From Naumovozyma dairenensis CBS 421 (taxonomy: Eukaryota; Ascomycota; Saccharomycetes; Saccharomycetales; Saccharomycetaceae): 64,000 nt of DNA. Under the pieces are notes generated by a model. The model saw only the letters and a list, made by a program, of their open reading frames with translations, was not told the origin of the DNA and ran no database searches. The position numbers were made by a program, and so were the translations under genes. Below are positions 1 through 11,309 of this stretch, one piece after another. The stretch lies in the NCBI RefSeq assembly GCF_000227115.2, contig NC_016480.1, positions 806,001-870,000 of the forward strand, given 5' to 3'. Numbering within the stretch: the first letter of the stretch is position 1; every line of letters starts with the position of its first letter.

Positions 1-1128
1 TGGATATAGAGTAATTTGTTGTTGTTCAGAGCCAACTGGATAATTATGCTGATGAGAATGTAAATAACCACCCATAGTCCCCGTATGGCGTAATGTGACC
101 ATAGAACCAACACCTACATCATACACCATATTTTGAGGGATTGTATTACCAATCAAAGCTGATCTAAATTCAGATGATAAGAAACTTGATCCATCACCTT
201 CGAAACGTAAACTTTGGAAATGGACTTGGAAAAATAAAAGATATAAGATTGTCGGGATACCTAATAAACATACTAATTTCATTATGGCAATCATAAAGAC
301 AGATTTAACCGATTTAGATAAATCACCGACCATGAACCATAATCTCCAAATACAAAGTAGACCGATCCAAGCGATGGTAAACAAACCCACCCATTTGGAA
401 GAGGCAGCCATACCAAGGCAAAGCCCAGTAGCGATCAAAGTTTTAAGGGATCCAATTGAGAAGGAATGATAAGTTTCATATTTCTTAAAGGCATATGCAG
501 AGGCTGCGATGAAGAAAATCAAAGGAGAATCCAAAAGGATATAACGAGAGATAGTAACATATGAATTTTCAATGGCAAAACATAACCCACAAACGAAGGC
601 GATCCAAGATCTAACACCGGAAGCACGTAAGGTTAAATATAATAAGATGACGGTACATGAACCCAATGCAGCTGAGAACGTTCTCATAACTACATATGGG
701 ACGTCCTTTGGATATAGAGCACCGATTTCTGGAAATAAGAAATCACCTTTGAATCCGGCAAGGGCAGCGACACCAGCATATAACATTTTGGCTAATGGAG
801 GATGCACGTCCATAAAGAATTCTCCCTTGATGTAATAGGAAGCGAATTTACCGAAATGAACCTCATCAAAGACGACGCTATTAGGTTGAGATAATCTTGG
901 TAATCTGATGGATGCAGTGAAGACTATTAATGCTAATAACATTAGTTTTTCCTTCATTGTTGTGATGGTACGAGAGGCGGTAAGTTCCTTTGGTGGTTCT
1001 GTGACGATGTACGGTCTTACTGGACCTTTTTCGATAAATAAATCTGGGGTAGTTTCAGTGGTCTGTTGTTCAGATGAGGGCTTCACACTTCCCGATTTTG
1101 AAGACGTTGTCTTCTTTTTATGGGCCAT
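1..1128 (-). CDS. PMT1: Protein O-mannosyltransferase Pmt1, 5' part (376 codons, cut by the window edge)
   Basis: Pmt1 transfers mannose from dolichyl-phosphate mannose to Ser/Thr of secretory proteins in the ER membrane, working as a dimer with Pmt2. The start is the ATG at 1126-1128. The N-terminus has the Pmt1-type stretch GPVRPYIVTEP, which Pmt2 lacks. It is followed by a membrane segment, the conserved luminal motif VVFDEVHFGKFASYYIKGEF with its acidic DE pair, DVHPPLAKML, and more hydrophobic helices. The visible part ends inside the first MIR repeat, near HSHQHNYPVGSEQQQ. The frame is open to the left edge, so about half of the roughly 800-residue protein is missing. In S. cerevisiae PMT1 neighbours RPN6; here POL3 is on that side. 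I am sure of the family and fairly sure of the Pmt1 rather than Pmt2 assignment. Confidence 0.95.
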   Translation of the reverse strand, partial: MAHKKKTTSSKSGSVKPSSEQQTTETTPDLFIEKGPVRPYIVTEPPKELTASRTITTMKEKLMLLALIVFTASIRLPRLSQPNSVVFDEVHFGKFASYYIKGEFFMDVHPPLAKMLYAGVAALAGFKGDFLFPEIGALYPKDVPYVVMRTFSAALGSCTVILLYLTLRASGVRSWIAFVCGLCFAIENSYVTISRYILLDSPLIFFIAASAYAFKKYETYHSFSIGSLKTLIATGLCLGMAASSKWVGLFTIAWIGLLCIWRLWFMVGDLSKSVKSVFMIAIMKLVCLLGIPTILYLLFFQVHFQSLRFEGDGSSFLSSEFRSALIGNTIPQNMVYDVGVGSMVTLRHTGTMGGYLHSHQHNYPVGSEQQQITLYP

Positions 1129-1917
1129 TTTTTAAAGTCGTTTGAAGCTGTGTAGATTATTTGTCGTGAAGTGAACTTAAGTCAGGTGATGTGATGTGAC
1201 GTGAGGTGTACTTATATACTTTTTAGTCTTTCTAATAAAAACTTCCCTTTTCCTTTCAATGGGAGTTCGTATACCCAGCGACAATTGATTGATGCAGAAC
1301 CAGAGGAATATACAACGTTAATGGTACGAGGCAACCGATTTAAGGAGTAATTGGAAATATAAATAATATACAACTGAATTGGCTTTCGCTGTTCAAGATT
1401 TCAATTAGTTTTTTTTGATTAATTATTGTTACAAGCAATGAGATCTAACTCAGTTAGTGGTTACGTACGTATTTTGGCAAGTTGCAGGTCGTAAGTTACA
1501 GCTGAACAATACCGTTTTGCTTCCAAACGCGAGACATTTTGCTAGTTTGCCATACGTACAATATATTGAATATAATCGTTGTTTACGAGTTGGGAACAGA
1601 TTTGGATCTCGGGAAAAGTATGAGACGCGTCAACTCTTCTTGTGAGATAAATTGGGCGAAGAACCTCAAATTAGGGTTATACTAGAAAAAATAAAGGTCA
1701 GTACTTAATAATATAGGTTACAATTTCTTAAATTATTACAACAATATAGGGTACCAACATTACCTGGAAATGCAAATTTTTTTTTTTAGCAATGAGAAGT
1801 AGAAACCTTAATATAGATAGCAAAATATGTAAGTAAATAAAGGAAGACTGGAAGTGCAGTCAAATACCAAAATCTGTATCAGGAAAGACATCATTGCCAG
1901 GGAAATTGGGATATAAA
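1129..1917. other. PMT1 upstream region, no gene seen
   Basis: This is AT-rich DNA between the PMT1 start and the G-rich element. It holds short direct GTGATGTG/GTGAGGTG-like repeats near 1178-1207 just upstream of PMT1. A 62-codon open frame at 1457-1645 resembles nothing I know and is probably chance. A single TTAGGGTTA-type motif lies at 1671-1679. Confidence 0.5.
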
Positions 1918-2308
1918 CAGACATGGGAGGGGTTGGGTTGGATTAAAAAATTTTGGGGATAGAAGCCAGGCTAGAAGGCCTCCAATTGGGGGCCAGGGGG
2001 GGTAGAACCGAAAATCTGGGGGGGGGGCGAGAATTTGGGGTACAGATAAACCACCAAAATATTTTTATGATGGCTAGTAATAAAGAGACCATATTAAGAC
2101 ATATTCAAATTCTATTATGGGTGTTAGGGGTGGGGTTGAAATTTTTATTTTGGATGGGGGTACGGGGGGAGATATTTTCTTCTGGGTGTTGAAAACGGGT
2201 GGGGTAGGCCTATTTTCGGGGGGTAGAAAATATTTTCTACCCCTCCCATGTCTGCCCAAGACTCTACCCCCGAACTTTTTTAATCCAACCCAACCCCCCC
2301 TACCCATT
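1918..2308. mobile_element. G-rich transposon-like element, composite copy without visible target duplication
   Basis: The left end begins CAGACATGGGAGGGG. The same end in reverse complement, CCCCTCCCATGTCTG, lies at 2240-2254. After it, 2255-2308 carries another reversed copy of the left-end region (CCGAACTTTTTTAATCCAACCC). The interior is nearly all runs of G on the + strand, with an AT-rich middle around 2050-2120 and the palindrome TAGAAAATATTTTCTA near the right end. It is clearly related to the element at 15514-15846. No open frame looks like a transposase, so it is probably a non-autonomous, MITE-like element. The flanks (GGATATAAA and CTACGTACA) do not match, so this copy is rearranged or nested. 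It ends directly against the outer edge of IR1. Confidence 0.65.
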
Positions 2309-3488
2309 GCTACGTACACTATCACGCAATAAAAAGAACATTTAAGGTTTTCACCCTGCCGCTTCTACCGATTTTGTTGACGACGCAGTTTTTTGGCGAC
2401 CAAAAAAACTGTGACACTAAATATGGGAAGGTAAAGAATAATGTACAGTTGTTCTTCAACATTGAGTGGTCTCTAAACAACTAGCCCTTCTATATATATA
2501 AACATATAATTTTTGATTTTACACCCATCCTCAAGAAATTTAGGGAAGACTTAAAAAAGATGGGGAGCACATAAAGAAAAAGAGAAACATATTTGCAAGA
2601 AGGAAAAAAACTTTTCTCATCCTATTTCTTCTCTTAAGTAACAAGTTTATATTAGTACATATCCTTCATACAACAAACCCATTGTGTAAAGAAGTATAAA
2701 AATCATAGAAGCTACAGTTTAAGAAAAATCATAAAGATGAATGACTACGATGGTCATCACGAAGATGACTTTGAATTAAGTGTATATGACTCTTCAAATG
2801 CCTCCACGGTCGATTTCGCCTCAGGTTGGGTAAGAGATGGAATTGGACGAAATGATCAACAGATTTTTGTAATCTTCTTCCACCTTAATCGGTAATCCAA
2901 ATAATACAGCTACCACTGCAAGTAAGAAAAACGATAATGATGAGGATGAGGATGAGGATGAGGATGAGGATGATGAGAGAACCTGTGAGGTACAACAAAC
3001 CTCAGAAGAAACTATGGATAAGATAAACAAAGTTGATTTAGAAAATGCCCAATCTGTTAAACATACAACAAATGAGCCAAAAGGTAAGGAAAAGAATAAT
3101 AAAAGACCATGGTATAAATTAAGGGATGTTTTCTGGATGGTATATATCGCTGAACTCATTGCCTTTATCGTCGTCGCAATTATAAGTATTATCGAAGAAG
3201 TGCACAAGAGGGAAGCAGCTAATTACAAAAAGGAATGACAGCTTTTATTTCTTATTTTCTTCTTTGAAGAAACTATTGATACTCTTATTTTTTAGTCTTC
3301 TTTAATTTCTCAAACCTATTTTTTTAGTTTGTTATTTTATTTATTGCTACAAGTCTAATTTCTGTGTTATACACTCTAGTAAGAATTATATACATGTTTC
3401 AGTCTCTTTACTCTTGTTGGGTCAGCACTTTGACATAGTTCTTCTTTGATCCAGACAGTTCAACGATCCTATAGTCAAAAGATAAGAT
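2309..3488 (+). repeat. IR1 left arm (about 1.18 kb inverted repeat)
   Basis: This segment is nearly identical to the reverse complement of 15881-17061. Shared landmarks are CGACGCAGTTTTTTGGCG and the GATGAG hexamer run. At the inner end both copies carry CTATAGTCAAAAGATAAGAT, after which they diverge at once. Differences are mostly single bases and small indels, so the duplication is recent or kept uniform by gene conversion. The arms enclose POL3-SNU23. Confidence 0.9.
2737..3238 (+). pseudogene. Tail-anchored acidic protein gene, left IR1 copy, broken by a frameshift and an in-frame stop
   Basis: An ATG at 2737 opens a frame starting MNDYDGHHEDDFELSVYDSS. Compared with the right copy, one extra A at about 2832 shifts the frame. 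Both copies also carry a TAA (2870-2872 here) between the first 44 codons and the rest. After the TAA the original frame stays open. It encodes SSSTLIGNPNN, an acidic Asp-Glu run from a GATGAG hexamer repeat, then a segment with its own ATG at 3014 (MDKINKVDLENAQ). That segment has one hydrophobic helix (VFWMVYIAELIAFIVVAIIS) and a short charged tail, and ends at 3238. A single C-terminal helix suggests a tail-anchored protein. I do not recognise the family. The 74-codon frame from 3014 could still be expressed alone. Confidence 0.55.
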
Positions 3489-3949
3489 CACTCATAACGC
3501 ACAATCGACGGGAAAACACTTCTGCGACTGAAGAAAGGCGTCACACGTTTATTCCACCTCTTTTTTATATGGTGTATAACTACTAGACTTAACATTACAT
3601 TGTCCCAACTAAGTACACAACATAGTGATTCAGATGTCGAAGGAGACGGTCGATATCAAACAAAGATTTTAGCTAAAGGTCACTTATTTGTCCAATTCTT
3701 ATGACTGAATCTCTTAATCGATATACTTGTAAGTAAAGACAAAACAGTGTAAGGTCGTTAAATATGTAGTCTGGACTATTTCTTCAAAATCATTATGAGT
3801 GATATTAGTAATTTATTGAGGTAAGAGTACTGAATACATGGAATACAGAAGAGTTTACTTGCAAGACCCTGGCAAAATCTAACCCACCTTTTTCTTAGTA
3901 ACACCTTGTCCAAGCAAAACAAGTACTGCTGCTTCCTAACCAGATCTAT

Positions 3950-4300
3950 TGCCTGAACACGGAATATCATTACTTTGGTACGCTCTGGAAGCTTATGTTT
4001 TTGGTCTTGGATTATACCTTTCCACTCTCGCAAACATTTCTTACTTACCTACTTTTCCGTTATTGCTTGTAATATGTCCTTTTATAAGGTTTATCTTTTA
4101 TTTGCATTAGTGTAACTTTTTTTTTGTTTTGTGACCCAGATTGGTGACACTCCTGGGCGTCAGAAAATAGAACCCATGCTATTTAAGAGGTTTGTCTATC
4201 ACAATTATTTGGATTTCTCTTCTTTACAATATACAGAACAGGAATTGAAAGCAGTAAACCGAAAATGGATTAAATTAGATTTGTTTTATTTAATATCCTT
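3950..4300 (+). other. Conserved block of the cassette (block C), coding status uncertain
   Basis: This block is the inverted counterpart of 22663-22998 and 24830-25128. One frame reads FKRFVYHNYLDFSS, where the other copies read FKRFVYHKYLDFSS, so amino-acid sense is partly kept. Upstream, a frame with LLWYALEAYVFGLG is broken by indels. No ATG opens the longer frame. The TATTTAAGAGG inside it resembles a TATA box, so the block may be the promoter and leader of the family B gene, not a gene of its own. Confidence 0.35.
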
Positions 4301-4387
4301 ATTTTTAATTAAAGTCAGCATGTCAAGAAATACTTTTAATCAAGATAATTCCTTATAAAAGACCACAACTCTATTGAGTCGAATCAA

Positions 4388-4620
4388 ATGTCGGTAGTAG
4401 CAAATAAGGGTGAATCAGAGACAAGTGTTACCAATTCCGCAACGAAAGTCCTGCAATCGTCAGTTCCCACCTAATGTCCATGATAGAGGAAAATACATCA
4501 ATGAAGGCATCAATATTCTATGGATGATGGACGGTATATTTTTTAGTCTTATAACTATCTAGTACATTAAAAATGTGGGCGGGAATCTGATGATTTTAAC
4601 ATTGATATTAGCTATTTAAA
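4388..4620 (+). pseudogene. Family B membrane-protein remnant, left cassette
   Basis: An ATG at 4388 is followed by a serine/threonine-rich leader and then an early stop. A shifted frame around 4520-4620 reads MMDGIFFSL, then a stop, then YIKNVGGNLMILTLILAI. This resembles the first helix and loop of the other family B proteins (MMEGVFIALIVIEYIKDVG in the gene at 4808-5044). Several stops and shifts show it is dead. It occupies the position expected for the B gene in the inverted cassette. Confidence 0.4.
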
Positions 4621-4807
4621 GCCACAGATGACCAAGAGAAAACAAACTTTATCGAGTTGAAAAAATGTTGACAGTAGGTAATATTGGTCCGGTAGAACCA
4701 ACATCTAACCATGGTTCCACAACCTTTACTTCAAGAAATTAAACTTAACCACATTTTAGTTTCTCTAAGGAAAACATCGAAAATCAATCCCAGGGTGAAC
4801 ATTGCCA

Positions 4808-5044
4808 TTATTTGCCAGGATTTGTAATGCTTCGTAAAGGCTTCATCGTCTCCTTGAAAACCCCAAGGAATAAGAAGTGTGTATAAAAGATTGTTATCGC
4901 AACCATGACTGTGGCTATAATTCGAACGGATTCCATTCCAACGTCTTTAATATACTCTATAACTATAAGAGCAATAAATACACCCTCCATCATCAATAAA
5001 GTTGTGAGGTCTCCATCGAATTCTATTTCTTCTAGAATGGGCAT
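4808..5044 (-). pseudogene. Family B small membrane protein, short or truncated copy
   Basis: A 78-codon frame starts at an ATG (5042-5044). It has two hydrophobic helices (GVFIALIVIEYI and IIATVMVAITIFYTHFLFLG) and a short tail. It aligns loosely with the C-terminal half of the proteins at 22266-22622 and 24263-24727. The frame remains open for some codons upstream without an ATG, which suggests a lost N-terminus. I list it as a probable pseudogene, although a short functional protein cannot be excluded. The function is unknown. Confidence 0.4.
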
Positions 5045-5312
5045 TACTTTAGTGCGGAAACTAACGACTGGGGGACTTTCGTTAGAATTAATTGTGGCAG
5101 TACAAATTTTACATATTTTGCTAGTTTTTATGAGTATGATAATGAAGCTTTGTAATCTTCTAATAAAATTTGTGAATACACCTTGGATTAGCCATTTTAT
5201 AGATTCCTAGTAAAAACATATTCAGTTTATAAACTAATCAACAATAAGAGGATACACATCATGGAATGTGACAATATAGAAAGGACTATGTTCAAGTCCT
5301 CCACTTGTTTTC

Positions 5313-5605
5313 CTAATGATCTTCCGATTCTAGATCAGATATAAATTCTTTGCAATATTTGATGACAAAAATGAAATGTAAACTCGTAACCAATATGGAA
5401 AATTTCTTGTGCCAAAGAGAACACTCCCCAAAGAGCAATACAATAACAGTACCTCCTACATCAAGGAGAAGAAAAGCTCCAATAAGCACCTTCAATATAA
5501 ATAGAGGAGCCGAACAGTTTATCTTCTTTCCTTGTCAATAATATATCGGGGAATCTTCCCATCCCAAGGTTCTCCTAGGATATCAACTTGAACCAATGGG
5601 ATATC
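5313..5605 (-). pseudogene. Family A small membrane protein remnant, left cassette
   Basis: The minus-strand frame reading VLIGAFLLLDVGGTVIVLL and GECSLWHKKFSIL matches the family A protein at 21773-22144 (GIFLLFDVGGSLLLFL, RECSLSEKIFVPL). The match can be followed upstream in broken frames to about 5605, where the start ATG of the other copies is replaced. The frame stops early after DLESEDH, losing the third helix. It is a decayed copy. Confidence 0.5.
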
Positions 5606-6076
5606 CTATAAATACGAGCTCTGTAGTATAGTTATATAGATAACACTTCCTAAAGGTTGACGGGAAAGTAATGGGGAAGTAACAAAAACACTTGCTTAAA
5701 AAAACAAGTGTTAACTAAGTTGATTCAGCTTATTTTTTCTTTTCGAAGTGCAGCCTTGTTATATATATATTTATATGTATATATTCTAAAATATATAAAT
5801 TAGGAGAGGCAGTTGAAGATTCTTACTACGAACGTGAAGTATACGAAGGTTAAGGTTCGCTTTACCCCATTGTTTCCAATGTAAAGAAGCAAGTCACTTA
5901 CTACAATTTCACAACGTGGAGTACTTTTAAGCCCACGAGCAAAGAAGAAAGCAAAAGGTTCAAAACTTTAGGAGGTTTTAGCTTCAATAAATATAATGCA
6001 TGATACAGTATGACTGTCGCCTCAGTTAATCACTGGTGAACTTTCTCTCAGTGGCGGCTGAATATATAATTTTGCG

Positions 6077-6096
6077 ACGCGTAATGGCTGACGCGT
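6077..6096 (+). promoter_or_regulatory. Two MCB (ACGCGT) sites upstream of POL3
   Basis: ACGCGT occurs at 6077-6082 and 6091-6096, about 240-260 bp before the POL3 ATG. ACGCGT is the binding site of the G1/S factor MBF (Mbp1-Swi6), which drives DNA replication genes in budding yeasts. Two copies 14 bp apart in front of a replicative polymerase gene make the call strong. Confidence 0.8.
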
Positions 6097-6335
6097 TAGC
6101 TTTTTAACATAAAAAATTGATATAAGGTCAGACTACGTACTAAATGAATAATTGAAAAATCTTAGTAATCGCTAAGAACTCATCTGAATCAATATCAACT
6201 GTGCGTAATCTCTACAATCCAGTTAAATAAGATAGTACTGTTTCGAAGTTTTCATTATAGTTGTTATCGAAAGCTACTTACAGTTACTTTAACTCAATTC
6301 GCGAAACCTATTTTTATCAAAACCCCATCGATACC

Positions 6336-9300
6336 ATGTCCAATGCTTTGAAAAGACCAGATGAAGAAGATGAACTCCAGGATGAGTTGAGCGTAGATAA
6401 CCCCAACACAAACACTACTAAGAAACTGAAATTACAATCGTTAGATCACAGTGTAGGAAGTGAACCAGTATCTACTATCGAAATAATACCAACCGATGGT
6501 TTCAAAAAATTTAAACAGCTGGGGTTTAAACCCAAAGATCAAGACCTTCATGGAACTCAGCTAGAATCCGTCTTTGAACAAGAATTAGAACAAATGGAAC
6601 ATGATTTTGCGTTGTCTCAAGAAAAGGATACCTCCATATACAAGAGAACCCCAATCCCAAAGGATTTTTCACCTTCCACTCATGACATTTCATTCCAGCA
6701 AATTGATGCTGAACAAAGTACATTAAACAACGGCACGAAAGTCAATAATACCTCTACGGTGGTAAGATTCTTTGGTGTCACAAGTGAAGGTTGTTCCGTT
6801 CTATGTAACGTCACAGGTTTCAAACATTATCTTTATGTTCCTGCACCCAACGGTATCGAATCTATTGATCCCAATGAATTGAAAAATTTCATCAACTACC
6901 TGAATGAATTATTCGGAACTACAAACCAGAACGGTGTAGATTCTATCGAAGTGGTACAAAAGCAATCCATTTGGGGGTACTCAGGTGATGGGAACTTACC
7001 TTTTTGGAAAATCTACGTCACGTATCCTTCTTTGATCAACAAATTACGTACGGGGTTTGAAAAGGGTCATTATACCTATAATTCATGGTTCACTAATGGT
7101 ACCACTACATACGACAATATCGCATATCCCTTAAGATTGATGGTGGATTGTGGGATTGTTGGGATGTCTTGGATCACTTTACCTAAGGGGAAATATACTA
7201 TGATCCCTGATGCGTCGAAGTTATCTACATGTCAATTAGAGGTTTGCATTAACTATAAAGATTTGGTGGCCCATCCAGCGGAAAATGATTGGTCGCACAT
7301 GGCTCCCTTACGTATCTTGTCGTTTGATATAGAATGTGCTGGAAGAGTGGGTGTATTCCCTGAACCTGAAGTTGACCCAGTGATTCAAATTGCTAATGTT
7401 GTTAGTGTCACAGGTGCAAAGAAACCATTCATTAGAAATGTTTTTACTTTGAATTCTTGTTCTCCTATAACAGGTTCTCAAGTTTTCTCTCACGATACTG
7501 AAGAAGAGATGTTAAGTCATTGGCGTCAATTTATTCTGGAGGCAGATCCGGATCTGATTATTGGTTATAATACTACGAACTTTGATTTACCTTATTTGAT
7601 CAATCGTGCTAAAGCTTTAAAAGTTCAAGATTTCCCATATTTCGGTAGACTGAAAAATGTTAAACAAGAAATTAAAGACGCAATTTTCTCATCAAAGGCG
7701 TATGGTACTAGAGAATCTAAGAATATTAATATTGACGGTCGTCTACAATTAGATTTATTACAATTTGCTCAACGTGAATATAAATTAAGATCATATACAT
7801 TAAACGCTGTATCGGCACATTTTTTAGGTGAACAAAAGGAAGACGTTCATTATAGTATTATTACTGATTTACAGAACGGTGACAGTGAAACAAGACGTAG
7901 GTTGGCTGTTTATTGTTTGAAAGATGCATATTTACCATTAAGATTGTTAGAGAAGTTAATGGCTTTGGTTAATTATACAGAAATGGCTCGTGTTACAGGT
8001 GTGCCATTTTCATACTTGTTGGCTCGTGGGCAACAAATTAAGGTCGTCTCGCAATTATTCCGTAAATGTATTCAAATTGATACAGTTATTCCCAACATGT
8101 CTTCACAAGCTTCTGATGAACAATATGAAGGTGCTACCGTCATTGAACCCATTAGAGGTTATTATGATGTACCCATTGCAACTTTAGATTTCAATTCCTT
8201 ATATCCGAGTATTATGATGGCACACAATTTATGTTATACTACATTATGTAATAAGGCGACAGTGGAAAGATTGAAGCTGAAAAAAGATGAAGAATATATT
8301 ATTTCACCAAATGGCGATTATTTCGTAACAGATAAAGTGAGGCGTGGAATTCTTCCCATTATTTTAGATGAATTAATCCAAGCGAGAAAACGTGCCAAGA
8401 AAGATTTGAAAAATGAAACAGATCCATTTAAACGTGATGTTCTTAACGGTAGACAGCTAGCTTTAAAGATTTCCGCTAATTCTGTTTATGGTTTTACTGG
8501 GGCCACAGTAGGCAAACTGCCATGTTTGGCTATCTCATCTTCAGTCACTGCTTTTGGTCGTGATATGATTATGACCACGAAAAATGCTGTTGAAGAAAAA
8601 TATACAAAAAATAAAGGCTATGCTGATGATGCCATTGTTGTTTATGGTGATACAGATTCTGTTATGGTGAAATTTGGTACAACAGATTTAAAAGAGGCAA
8701 TGAGGTTAGGTACTGAAGCTGCTGCTTTTGTTTCCACTCTATTTAAACATCCCATCAATTTAGAATTTGAAAAATGTTATTTCCCATATCTGTTAATCAA
8801 TAAGAAACGTTATGCAGGGCTTTATTGGACAAATCCAGATAAATTCGATAGACTGGACCAAAAGGGGTTGGCATCAGTTCGTCGTGATTCATGTTCATTA
8901 GTTTCCATTGTTATGAACAAAGTTTTAAAGAAGATTTTGATCGAAAGAAATGTTCCTAGTGCACTGGATTTCGTTAAGGCAACAATCAATGATATCCTTC
9001 ATAATAACGTGGATATATCGAAATTAATTATCTCCAAGACGTTAGCACCAAATTATACCAACCCACAACCGCATGCTGTCTTAGCCGCACGTCTGAAGAA
9101 AAGAGATGGTATGGGGCCTAATGTTGGTGATCGTGTTGATTACGTTATCACGGGTGGTAACGATAAATTATATAATAGAGCAGAAGATCCATTATATGTA
9201 TTGGAGCATAATCTTCAAATTGATTCGAAATATTATTTGAATAACCAATTACAAAATCCTATAATAAGTATCATTGCTCCGATTATTGGTGAAAAGGATG

Positions 9301-9659
9301 CTAACTCCATGTTTGTTGTTAAATCAATTAAGATTAATACAGGTAATACTAAAGGTGGGCTAATGGGGTTTGTCAAAAAGGTTGAAGTATGTAAAGGTTG
9401 TAAGGGTCCGCTGAAGAAGGGAGAAGGACCGTTATGTTCAAACTGTCAAGAGAGATCTGGTGAATTATACATAAAGGCGTTATATGAAGTACGAGATTTG
9501 GAAGAAAAATTCGCAAGATTGTGGACAGAGTGTCAAAGATGTGCAGGCTCTCTTCATAATGAAGTTCTGTGTTCGAATAAAAACTGTGACATTTTCTATA
9601 TGCGTGTTAAAGTTAAAAAGGAATTACAGGAAAAGATGGAACAATTAAGCAAATGGTAA
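6336..9659 (+). CDS. POL3: DNA polymerase delta catalytic subunit
   Basis: Pol3 synthesises mainly the lagging strand and proofreads it, in a nuclear complex with Pol31 and Pol32. The first ATG in frame is 6336 ([12 protein letters not shown]), giving 1107 residues against about 1097 in S. cerevisiae; the open frame upstream of it has no ATG. The exonuclease Exo I motif FDIECAG lies near residue 330, with Asp and Glu intact. Exo [13 protein letters not shown] follows. Polymerase motifs [22 protein letters not shown] and YGDTDSVMV (near residue 771) are all present. The C-terminus has two four-cysteine modules, CKGCKGPL...LCSNC (CysA) and CQRCAG...CSNKNC (CysB, the Fe-S cluster site). It ends in QLSKW as in S. 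cerevisiae. It is convergent with DUN1, 99 bp apart. The preceding region is the break with PMT1. Confidence 0.99.
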   Translation: MSNALKRPDEEDELQDELSVDNPNTNTTKKLKLQSLDHSVGSEPVSTIEIIPTDGFKKFKQLGFKPKDQDLHGTQLESVFEQELEQMEHDFALSQEKDTSIYKRTPIPKDFSPSTHDISFQQIDAEQSTLNNGTKVNNTSTVVRFFGVTSEGCSVLCNVTGFKHYLYVPAPNGIESIDPNELKNFINYLNELFGTTNQNGVDSIEVVQKQSIWGYSGDGNLPFWKIYVTYPSLINKLRTGFEKGHYTYNSWFTNGTTTYDNIAYPLRLMVDCGIVGMSWITLPKGKYTMIPDASKLSTCQLEVCINYKDLVAHPAENDWSHMAPLRILSFDIECAGRVGVFPEPEVDPVIQIANVVSVTGAKKPFIRNVFTLNSCSPITGSQVFSHDTEEEMLSHWRQFILEADPDLIIGYNTTNFDLPYLINRAKALKVQDFPYFGRLKNVKQEIKDAIFSSKAYGTRESKNINIDGRLQLDLLQFAQREYKLRSYTLNAVSAHFLGEQKEDVHYSIITDLQNGDSETRRRLAVYCLKDAYLPLRLLEKLMALVNYTEMARVTGVPFSYLLARGQQIKVVSQLFRKCIQIDTVIPNMSSQASDEQYEGATVIEPIRGYYDVPIATLDFNSLYPSIMMAHNLCYTTLCNKATVERLKLKKDEEYIISPNGDYFVTDKVRRGILPIILDELIQARKRAKKDLKNETDPFKRDVLNGRQLALKISANSVYGFTGATVGKLPCLAISSSVTAFGRDMIMTTKNAVEEKYTKNKGYADDAIVVYGDTDSVMVKFGTTDLKEAMRLGTEAAAFVSTLFKHPINLEFEKCYFPYLLINKKRYAGLYWTNPDKFDRLDQKGLASVRRDSCSLVSIVMNKVLKKILIERNVPSALDFVKATINDILHNNVDISKLIISKTLAPNYTNPQPHAVLAARLKKRDGMGPNVGDRVDYVITGGNDKLYNRAEDPLYVLEHNLQIDSKYYLNNQLQNPIISIIAPIIGEKDANSMFVVKSIKINTGNTKGGLMGFVKKVEVCKGCKGPLKKGEGPLCSNCQERSGELYIKALYEVRDLEEKFARLWTECQRCAGSLHNEVLCSNKNCDIFYMRVKVKKELQEKMEQLSKW

Positions 9660-9758
9660 TATCTACTTACATTTACCAAAAGTTTAATGACGTATGACAA
9701 TTTTTTTATTGATATACTATATAGACTATTTCTAAAATACTACTTTTTTATTATTATC

Positions 9759-11309
9759 CTATAAGCATGATAATTCTGAGTATGTCTTCGGAACTTTATT
9801 ATCCGTGATCTGTAATCGTTTCATCTCTAAAGATACTGTATTCTCTTGACGGGTATCATTAAACCATGGATGGTTGATTGCATCATCGACGCTGTATCTC
9901 TTGTTAGCGTCAAGGACTAATAAATTTGATATCAGATGTAAGATGGAATCATCAATATTATCCCAATATGGAGTATAAAAGGCATATTTTGCTTGGAGAA
10001 TTTGTTCCTTTAATGATGGTGGGCCTAATTGGTCACTAAATGGCGGGAAACCACAAAGACAAACATATAAGATGACACCTGCACTCCACATATCTACTTT
10101 TGATGTATAACCCTTTTTAGTTAAGACTTCTGGTGCCACATAAGATGGTGTTCCACAAAGGGTGTTTGTGAATTGCATTTCACCTGTGAATTTTGCAAGA
10201 CCAAAGTCAGCTATCTTTACTTGAATATCTATTTCATTCTCATCCCATGGTCCCAATTGTTTCTGTTCAGGATTTGTTCTTTTGGTTATATTTAAAAGAA
10301 TATTTTCTGGTTTAATATCTCTATGGATAATGTTTTGTTGATGAAGATACTTTAATCCTGTTAATATTTGACTAAAAATGGCTTTAGTTTCATCTTGTCT
10401 CAAAGTGGTTTTCTTAACAACTCTTTCAAACAATTCCCCGTCATATATCATTTCTAGGACTAGATATTTTTGAATTTGAGACTTACTTATTGGTTCAATA
10501 AAACTATCTAGAAGGTTGACGATATTTTTATGATGTATTCTCATCAAAATGCTAGTTTCCTCTTTAAATTGTTTGTTCTTTTTTTGATCATCATTTTGTT
10601 GAGGGTGGAAGATTTTGACAGCAACTGTTTGACCATTAATCTTGTTTATACCTTGTTTCACTGTGGCATAATGACCGGATCCTAAATCCTTTCCTAACAA
10701 ATATTTATCAAAGAAGGAAATTGTCTTGGGTTTGGCAATTTTTCTTACTCCTCCTTCATTTAACCTTGACGCATTAGCTGGAACTTTCTTGAAGACTCCA
10801 TCATATTTTTCAGGATCCTTCATTTGTGGCGAAGTCTCTGAAGATGCTTCAACAGAATTATCCTCTGGAAAATCGGTATTGGCATCAGTAATTGTATATT
10901 TAAATAAAAATGAACAAGCTTTACCGAGGACAACCCTATCGCCGTTCTTCAATATACAATCTTTTTTCACTAATCTATTTCCATTTATAAAGGTACCATT
11001 CCTACTCTTATCGACAATATTTATCAAAGATCTGCTATTATTACCCATATTCATTTCGATTAAATATAATTCACAATGAACGGTAGAAATATCAGTTTCA
11101 GTGAGCACTATATCACATGATCTGCTTCTCCCAATGGTGGTCACTGATTTAGCATCGATGTTTATTATTTGTTCCTTACCAGGAATCAAACTTACTAGAG
11201 TAGCAATAGTATTTGTTGGCATTTCCCCCACAATAGTTTGTTGTCTCTTGACAGAAGCAGGAACCTCGCCTGAAAGTCCTCTCTTCGCTGTCGCAGTTGT
11301 CGCCGTCAT
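9759..11309 (-). CDS. DUN1: DNA-damage checkpoint kinase Dun1
   Basis: Dun1 is a nuclear Ser/Thr kinase activated by Rad53. It raises dNTP pools by inactivating Sml1 and Crt1. The 516-residue protein matches the usual length (about 513) and starts at an ATG (11307-11309). An N-terminal FHA domain spans about residues 55-135, with GRSRSCDIVL and the STVHCEL loop that binds phosphothreonine. The kinase domain starts near residue 200 (GKDLGSGHYATVK) and has VAVKIF, HRDIKPENIL, DFGLAKF and the GTPSYVAPE activation segment. It pairs head-to-head with no gene; its promoter is the 540 bp up to GET3. That promoter has an MCB site, consistent with replication-stress and cell-cycle control. Confidence 0.98.
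   Translation of the reverse strand: MTATTATAKRGLSGEVPASVKRQQTIVGEMPTNTIATLVSLIPGKEQIINIDAKSVTTIGRSRSCDIVLTETDISTVHCELYLIEMNMGNNSRSLINIVDKSRNGTFINGNRLVKKDCILKNGDRVVLGKACSFLFKYTITDANTDFPEDNSVEASSETSPQMKDPEKYDGVFKKVPANASRLNEGGVRKIAKPKTISFFDKYLLGKDLGSGHYATVKQGINKINGQTVAVKIFHPQQNDDQKKNKQFKEETSILMRIHHKNIVNLLDSFIEPISKSQIQKYLVLEMIYDGELFERVVKKTTLRQDETKAIFSQILTGLKYLHQQNIIHRDIKPENILLNITKRTNPEQKQLGPWDENEIDIQVKIADFGLAKFTGEMQFTNTLCGTPSYVAPEVLTKKGYTSKVDMWSAGVILYVCLCGFPPFSDQLGPPSLKEQILQAKYAFYTPYWDNIDDSILHLISNLLVLDANKRYSVDDAINHPWFNDTRQENTVSLEMKRLQITDNKVPKTYSELSCL

Larger units (their letters stand above)
3503..5735. repeat. IR2 left arm: decayed, inverted copy of the membrane-protein cassette
   Basis: By eye this segment matches, in reverse complement, the cassette at about 23600-25541, with many more differences than IR1. 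Anchors are the CGTCACACG end near 3540, the TTTGTGACCCAGATTGGTGACACTCC block at 4129, the CTAGTAAAAACATATTCAG block at 5209, and the family A remnant before 5605. It starts only about 15 bp after IR1 ends. It lies between PMT1 and POL3, exactly where gene order breaks relative to S. cerevisiae. Boundaries are approximate. Confidence 0.7.

Noticed and set aside
2941..2980. GATGAG hexamer run read as a poly-Ser protein on the opposite strand
   Set aside because: The plus-strand reading gives an Asp/Glu run within a coherent protein; the Ser run is its antisense shadow.
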